A stretch of DNA of 41,543 nt from Perkinsus olseni. Its lineage: Eukaryota > Perkinsozoa > Perkinsida. Both the position numbers and the translations under genes were made by a program. The stretch's first letter is position 1, and every line of letters starts with the position of its first letter. The stretch is from the NCBI GenBank assembly GCA_013115125.1, contig JABANN010000297.1, positions 1 through 41,543 on the forward strand. The letters run 5' to 3'. Under the pieces are notes generated by a model that was not told the origin of the DNA, did no database searches, and saw nothing but the letters and a program-made list of their open reading frames with translations. Positions 40,488 through 41,543 of this stretch are shown one piece after another.

Positions 40488-41543
40488 ATGACCTTTCCTC
40501 CATCAATACCATCAGTGCCGCGGTATAAGCTAGTCTTCTCACTAGCCACTATCATATCAGCAGGAATTACCGCCATACCTCTGTATGTAGCACCGAAGAC
40601 CGCGTGGTATGCGTACCTTTCGGTAATCCAAGGGCAACTATTCACCTACCGAGCCCGAATAGCTCCATCAGAGCGTCTTCGGTATAGGGTCTCAGCGTTT
40701 CGCAGTAGGCTGTGTTTTGCTGTCTTTCGACTAGACAGGATGAGCAGTTGTGAGTACTCCGGCTCCTCTCTGACTGGTTTTTCTTGTTCAGATTATCGGC
40801 CCTATATTCTCCAACTTCGCTGTCAAGTTCAATTGGCCTGCCATCAACAGCTTCGCGAGGACCAGTATTATCGGCCGTTGGCTCGGTACAGGGTTGGGCT
40901 GTCTGGCGCACTTCATTGTCGATGAGATGGGTGGCGGCACCTACTACAAGCTTTGGGCTATACTATTCTTCCTACCTGTTACTTACTTCTTCTGTATGTC
41001 ACAGTCGAGTGGCGGATGCAAGTTGAGTGAACTCATCATGGGCCAAACATCACTGGTCTCCTCTGGTGTTGCCGTCCTGTGGTTCGTCAACAATGGTTAC
41101 AAAGAGGGAACTGCCTTTGCAGTGTTCCAAACTTTCGGTACCATCACGTCATTCGTCATCCTCAAGCTACTTCATGTCACCCACCTCCTCCCTGCCGACA
41201 GCCCTCCGCCCTTTCAACGCTTCAGCTACTCGGCAGCCAACCTCTATGACGTCATGACATCCTATATAGTGTCTGGTGATCAGCACACAAGACTCGTATG
41301 CTCATCCTATGACGATTTCCTGGACGCCTGTCTCAAGGTTGCCTCCCATCCTGGGCCTGCTGAGATTGAGACCCCGGCGTGGTATATGGCAGCTTACTTG
41401 TTCTCTTTGAGACAAAATCTGAAGGCGGGTAAGTTCTCAGATCTTATTTTACAAAATTACTGGCAACCAATGGCCGCTGATCTGCTGGAGCTCAGAAGCA
41501 GTGTGGGTCTGGTGCTGCGGTCCATATATGAGAAAGACCAAAC
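40488..41543 (+). CDS. Polytopic membrane protein, 5' part, runs off the window
   Basis: Exon 1 is 40488-40688 (ATG, MTFPPSIPSVPRYKLVF) and joins at phase 0 to an open frame from 40792 to the edge, giving over 315 residues. Hydrophobic spans include LVFSLATIISAGITAIPLYV, LWAILFFLPVTYFFCM, SLVSSGVAVLWFV and VFQTFGTITSFVILKLL. A soluble part with AANLYDVMTSYIVSG and YMAAYLFSLRQNLKAG follows. The 103-nt intron has a tgttcag acceptor. A Gly-rich loop (RWLGTGLGCLAHFIVDEMGG) sits between the spans. I do not recognise the family; it could be a transporter or an organelle membrane factor. Confidence 0.65.

Overview
The window looks like nuclear DNA of a single-celled eukaryote of the perkinsid/dinoflagellate side of the alveolates; a Perkinsus-like genome is my best guess. 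The assignment is inference. It rests on dense genes on both strands, many very short GT-AG introns (about 35-70 nt), AG acceptor sites just before several start codons (as expected for spliced-leader trans-splicing), a plastid-type processing peptidase with a dinoflagellate-style tripartite leader, and a selenoprotein gene with its SECIS element. I saw no rRNA, tRNA, CRISPR or IS element and no virus-like element.

Left part (1-13.8 kb). On the plus strand lie the end of an unrecognised membrane protein, a 375-residue membrane protein ending in a J-domain, a small 109-residue protein and a RING-H2 ubiquitin ligase. On the minus strand follow a protein built on 11-residue coiled-coil repeats, an unknown 239-residue protein, a TPR-like protein and two tandem isochorismatase-family genes with identical exon layout. 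A small plus-strand ORF closes this part.

Middle part (13.8-24.6 kb, minus strand). Two long multi-exon genes encode paralogous membrane glycosyltransferases of the GT2 (chitin/hyaluronan/CPS1-like) type, each with an N-terminal Cys-rich luminal domain. Between them sit two paralogous DUF423/TMEM256 genes, so the block reads GT2 - DUF423 - DUF423 - GT2.

Right part (24.9-41.5 kb, plus strand). Two tandem cathepsin C-like (dipeptidyl peptidase I) genes with an extra segment inside the peptidase domain are followed by a membrane ankyrin-repeat protein, an intronless M16 peptidase that best fits the plastid stromal processing peptidase, selenoprotein H, a serpin, a CstF-64-like hinge protein without an RRM, and the first half of a polytopic membrane protein that runs off the edge.

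The main themes are local tandem duplication (isochorismatase, GT2, DUF423, cathepsin C), secretory-pathway and surface functions (GT2, cathepsin C, serpin, RING, J-domain), and an indirect marker of a retained plastid. Exon joins were worked out by hand from splice signals, reading phase and agreement between paralogues. Where only one copy exists they are less certain.
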